Below, piece by piece: positions 13,358 through 14,920 of a stretch of DNA of 14,920 bases. Source of the stretch: Candidatus Bathyarchaeota archaeon (GTDB lineage Archaea; Thermoproteota; Bathyarchaeia; Bathyarchaeales; Bathyarchaeaceae); assembly GCA_029881555.1 (NCBI GenBank), contig JAOUMI010000005.1:1-14920 (forward strand). The letters run 5' to 3'. Position 1 is the first letter of the stretch; every line of letters begins with the position of its first letter. Below the pieces are notes generated by a model. It did no database searches, was not told the origin of the DNA, and was given only the letters and a program-made list of their open reading frames with translations. Made by a program: the position numbers and the translations under genes.

Positions 13358-14710
13358 TTATCCCAGTTCTATTGCTGTTGCGCCGATGAAAGCGGTCCCG
13401 TATCTCAACTCGGTGATTGAGATACTCTCGTTTGGCGCGTGAACGTTACATTCTGGATCAACAGGTCCACACATTGCCCATGGTGTATGCTTGCCAAACA
13501 GGTAGGCTGGACCTGATCCCCCAGCAGAGGGGATGATCAGAGGGTTCTTGCCGCTGAAATCTTTACTCAAGCTTGCCAATAATTTAACGAATGGATGGTC
13601 AAAGGGCGTTTTGTTTGCTTCGTAGGCCCCTCCGACAAGTTCGATTTCTATATCTGAAAAACCTTTCTTATCTAGATGTTCTCTAAGTAATTTCTGTACT
13701 CTTTCGACTTTCTGGTTAGGAACAATTCTAAAGTCTACCTTTGCCATGGCTTCTTTTGGCACAATGGTCTTGGATCCGGGTCCTGTCCAGCCCGACGATA
13801 ACCCACAAATCGTGCATGTTGGTCTAAGGGTTAATTCCTTCCAGAACTCGACTCCGTCTCTGCCAAGCAGGAATTTCTCGGTCTTATATGTCTGCTTGTA
13901 TGGATCGATTGCATCAGGTGGATACTGCTGAAACAGTTGTAGTTCTTCCTTTTTGGGGGAAACTACATCGTCGTAGTATCCGTCTATCAAAATCTCTTCT
14001 TTCTGATTTTTCAGAGTAGAAAGAGCCCAGACCAGCCTCCAAGCTGGGTTAATTACGATGGGTGCGTCACCCGAATGTGCGTCGACTGCAAAACCTTTTG
14101 CCCTGAGTTCAAAGTAGACGCATCCCTTCACACCTGCTAACACTTCGCTTCGCTGCTGGGGAATAACTGATGCTCCTTCCCAGACGCAACCGTTAGACTT
14201 TAGCAGTTCAGGATTAGCGTTACAGAATTCTTCTAGACCAAGGCCACCTGTTTCTTCCTCTCCTTCGATGATGAATCGAACGTTGCATTTTGGTTCGTAG
14301 CCGCTCTCAAGCGCGGCTTGGATGCCAAAGATATTAGCAACGAGAGGACCTTTGTTGTCACACACACCTCTACCGTACAACCTTCCATTTCGAGATGTCA
14401 GCTTGAAGGGAGGAGATTTCCACTTGTCCAAAGGTTCTTCAGGCTGAACATCGTAGTGATTGTAGAAGAGTAGCGTCTTGTCCATGCCAAGGTCCATTTC
14501 GGCCACGACCACGGGTGCGCCTGACGTTGGAAAAATTTGCACTTTATATTCTCTTTTCTCAAACTCTTCGGTTAACTGAGCTATTATGGGCTTCATGTCA
14601 TGCCCTTTAGCGTAGCACGTTTGAATAGCAATCAATCTGTCCAGATAGGCAATTTCGGACTGTTCATTCTTCTTAACGATTTCAAGAAGTTTCTCTTTGT
14701 CATAAGTCAA
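13358..14710 (-). CDS. M20 family metallopeptidase (dipeptidase type)
   Basis: A 450-residue zinc-dependent exopeptidase of the M20 family, closest in layout to the CNDP/carnosine-dipeptidase branch. Metal and catalytic residues are in order: H85 and D87 in YNHYDVQP, bridging D118 in GRGVCDNKGP, E152 and E153 in EGEEETGG, an acidic ligand probably E178 in WEGAS, H212 in HSGDAP of the lid domain and the final ligand H424 in HAPNES. There is no signal peptide, so it acts in the cytosol, probably splitting dipeptides or N-acyl amino acids. The lid/dimerisation domain is about 195-330. The start is TTG 14710, supported by AAAGGTG eight bases upstream; no in-frame ATG lies near. It appears to be a single-gene unit. 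Confidence 0.93.
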   Translation of the reverse strand: MTYDKEKLLEIVKKNEQSEIAYLDRLIAIQTCYAKGHDMKPIIAQLTEEFEKREYKVQIFPTSGAPVVVAEMDLGMDKTLLFYNHYDVQPEEPLDKWKSPPFKLTSRNGRLYGRGVCDNKGPLVANIFGIQAALESGYEPKCNVRFIIEGEEETGGLGLEEFCNANPELLKSNGCVWEGASVIPQQRSEVLAGVKGCVYFELRAKGFAVDAHSGDAPIVINPAWRLVWALSTLKNQKEEILIDGYYDDVVSPKKEELQLFQQYPPDAIDPYKQTYKTEKFLLGRDGVEFWKELTLRPTCTICGLSSGWTGPGSKTIVPKEAMAKVDFRIVPNQKVERVQKLLREHLDKKGFSDIEIELVGGAYEANKTPFDHPFVKLLASLSKDFSGKNPLIIPSAGGSGPAYLFGKHTPWAMCGPVDPECNVHAPNESISITELRYGTAFIGATAIELG

Positions 14711-14718
14711 CGCATAAA

Positions 14719-14725
14719 CACCTTT
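14719..14725 (-). promoter_or_regulatory. ribosome binding site deciding the TTG start of the M20 gene
   Basis: On the minus strand AAAGGTG stands 8 nt before TTG 14710. An ATG in between (ATGCGTTGA) is out of frame and stops at once, so TTG is the best start. Confidence 0.55.
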
Positions 14726-14744
14726 TCGTATTTTGATTTGTTCA

Positions 14745-14755
14745 GATTTATGTAT
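14745..14755 (-). promoter_or_regulatory. candidate TATA box of the M20 gene
   Basis: Minus-strand ATACATAAATC, about 40 nt upstream of the TTG start, would place the transcript start near 14724. The match is moderate. Confidence 0.3.
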
Positions 14756-14763
14756 TTCCGATA

Positions 14764-14910
14764 ATGTCTGTCAATAGGATTAATGAGCTATACAAAATTA
14801 AGCTCTTCAAAAGCGGATACCTCAGTGAAGATTTCACTGTTGACTGGTTAAACAATAGATCGAGGCAGAGGAAAAGAGCCCGTGCATCTTTTTTCGGTTC
14901 GAAATCTTAG
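14764..14910 (+). CDS. possible small basic protein, 48 residues
   Basis: An ATG-to-TAG frame divergent from the M20 gene. The product has an amphipathic start (NELYKIKLF), an acidic middle and a strongly basic tail (RSRQRKRARASF). No ribosome binding site is visible and I know no family for it; it may be chance. It is listed because it fills the only sizeable free stretch at the right end. Confidence 0.22.
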   Translation: MSVNRINELYKIKLFKSGYLSEDFTVDWLNNRSRQRKRARASFFGSKS

Positions 14911-14920
14911 TTACATTTAA

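Overview
The window looks like chromosomal DNA of a mesophilic or moderately thermophilic archaeon, probably of the Thermoproteota side (Bathyarchaeia-like is my best guess, an inference only). The reasons are an archaeal-type Tyr-tRNA gene (C1-G72, encoded CCA) broken by several introns, an A/T-rich TATA element about 35 bp upstream of it, and archaeal families throughout: ADP-forming acetyl-CoA synthetase beta subunit, COG1340 coiled-coil protein, DUF373 membrane protein, archaeal cis-prenyltransferase and an archaeal Obg/YchF-like GTPase with a TGS domain. Starts at TTG, GTG and apparently CTG are frequent. I see no IS element, phage gene, CRISPR array or rRNA.

Layout. (1) 1-1794, minus: a radical SAM protein of the MSMEG_0568 type followed after 6 bp by an AIR-synthase-related protein that runs off the left edge; this pair is the core of the bacterial Nit1C (nitrilase/cyanotrophy-associated) cluster. 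(2) 2176-2382, plus: tRNA-Tyr(GTA), whose 207 bp reduce to a canonical 77-nt tRNA only if about four introns are removed. (3) 2393-6394, minus: a very large membrane-anchored subtilisin-like protease on a heptad-repeat stalk, followed after 3 bp by a four-helix membrane protein. (4) 6823-9173, plus: acetyl-CoA synthetase beta subunit, Thg1-like 3'-5' nucleotidyltransferase and a coiled-coil protein, tightly packed or overlapping. (5) 9217-12004, plus: DUF373 membrane protein, a methylthioinosine/methylthioadenosine phosphorylase and undecaprenyl-type diphosphate synthase, again overlapping or 3 bp apart. (6) 12010-13212, minus: a translation-associated GTPase, convergent with the previous operon with 5 bp between. 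(7) 13358-14710, minus: an M20 metallodipeptidase, then a short right-hand region with at most one tiny ORF.

Functionally the window mixes surface proteolysis (subtilase plus partner), peptide turnover (M20), energy conservation from acyl-CoA (AcdB), nucleoside/methionine salvage (MTIP-like), lipid carrier synthesis for surface glycans (UppS) and tRNA/translation functions (tRNA-Tyr, Thg1-like, GTPase). This would fit a peptide-fermenting heterotroph, although only the individual genes are seen and the lifestyle is inferred.
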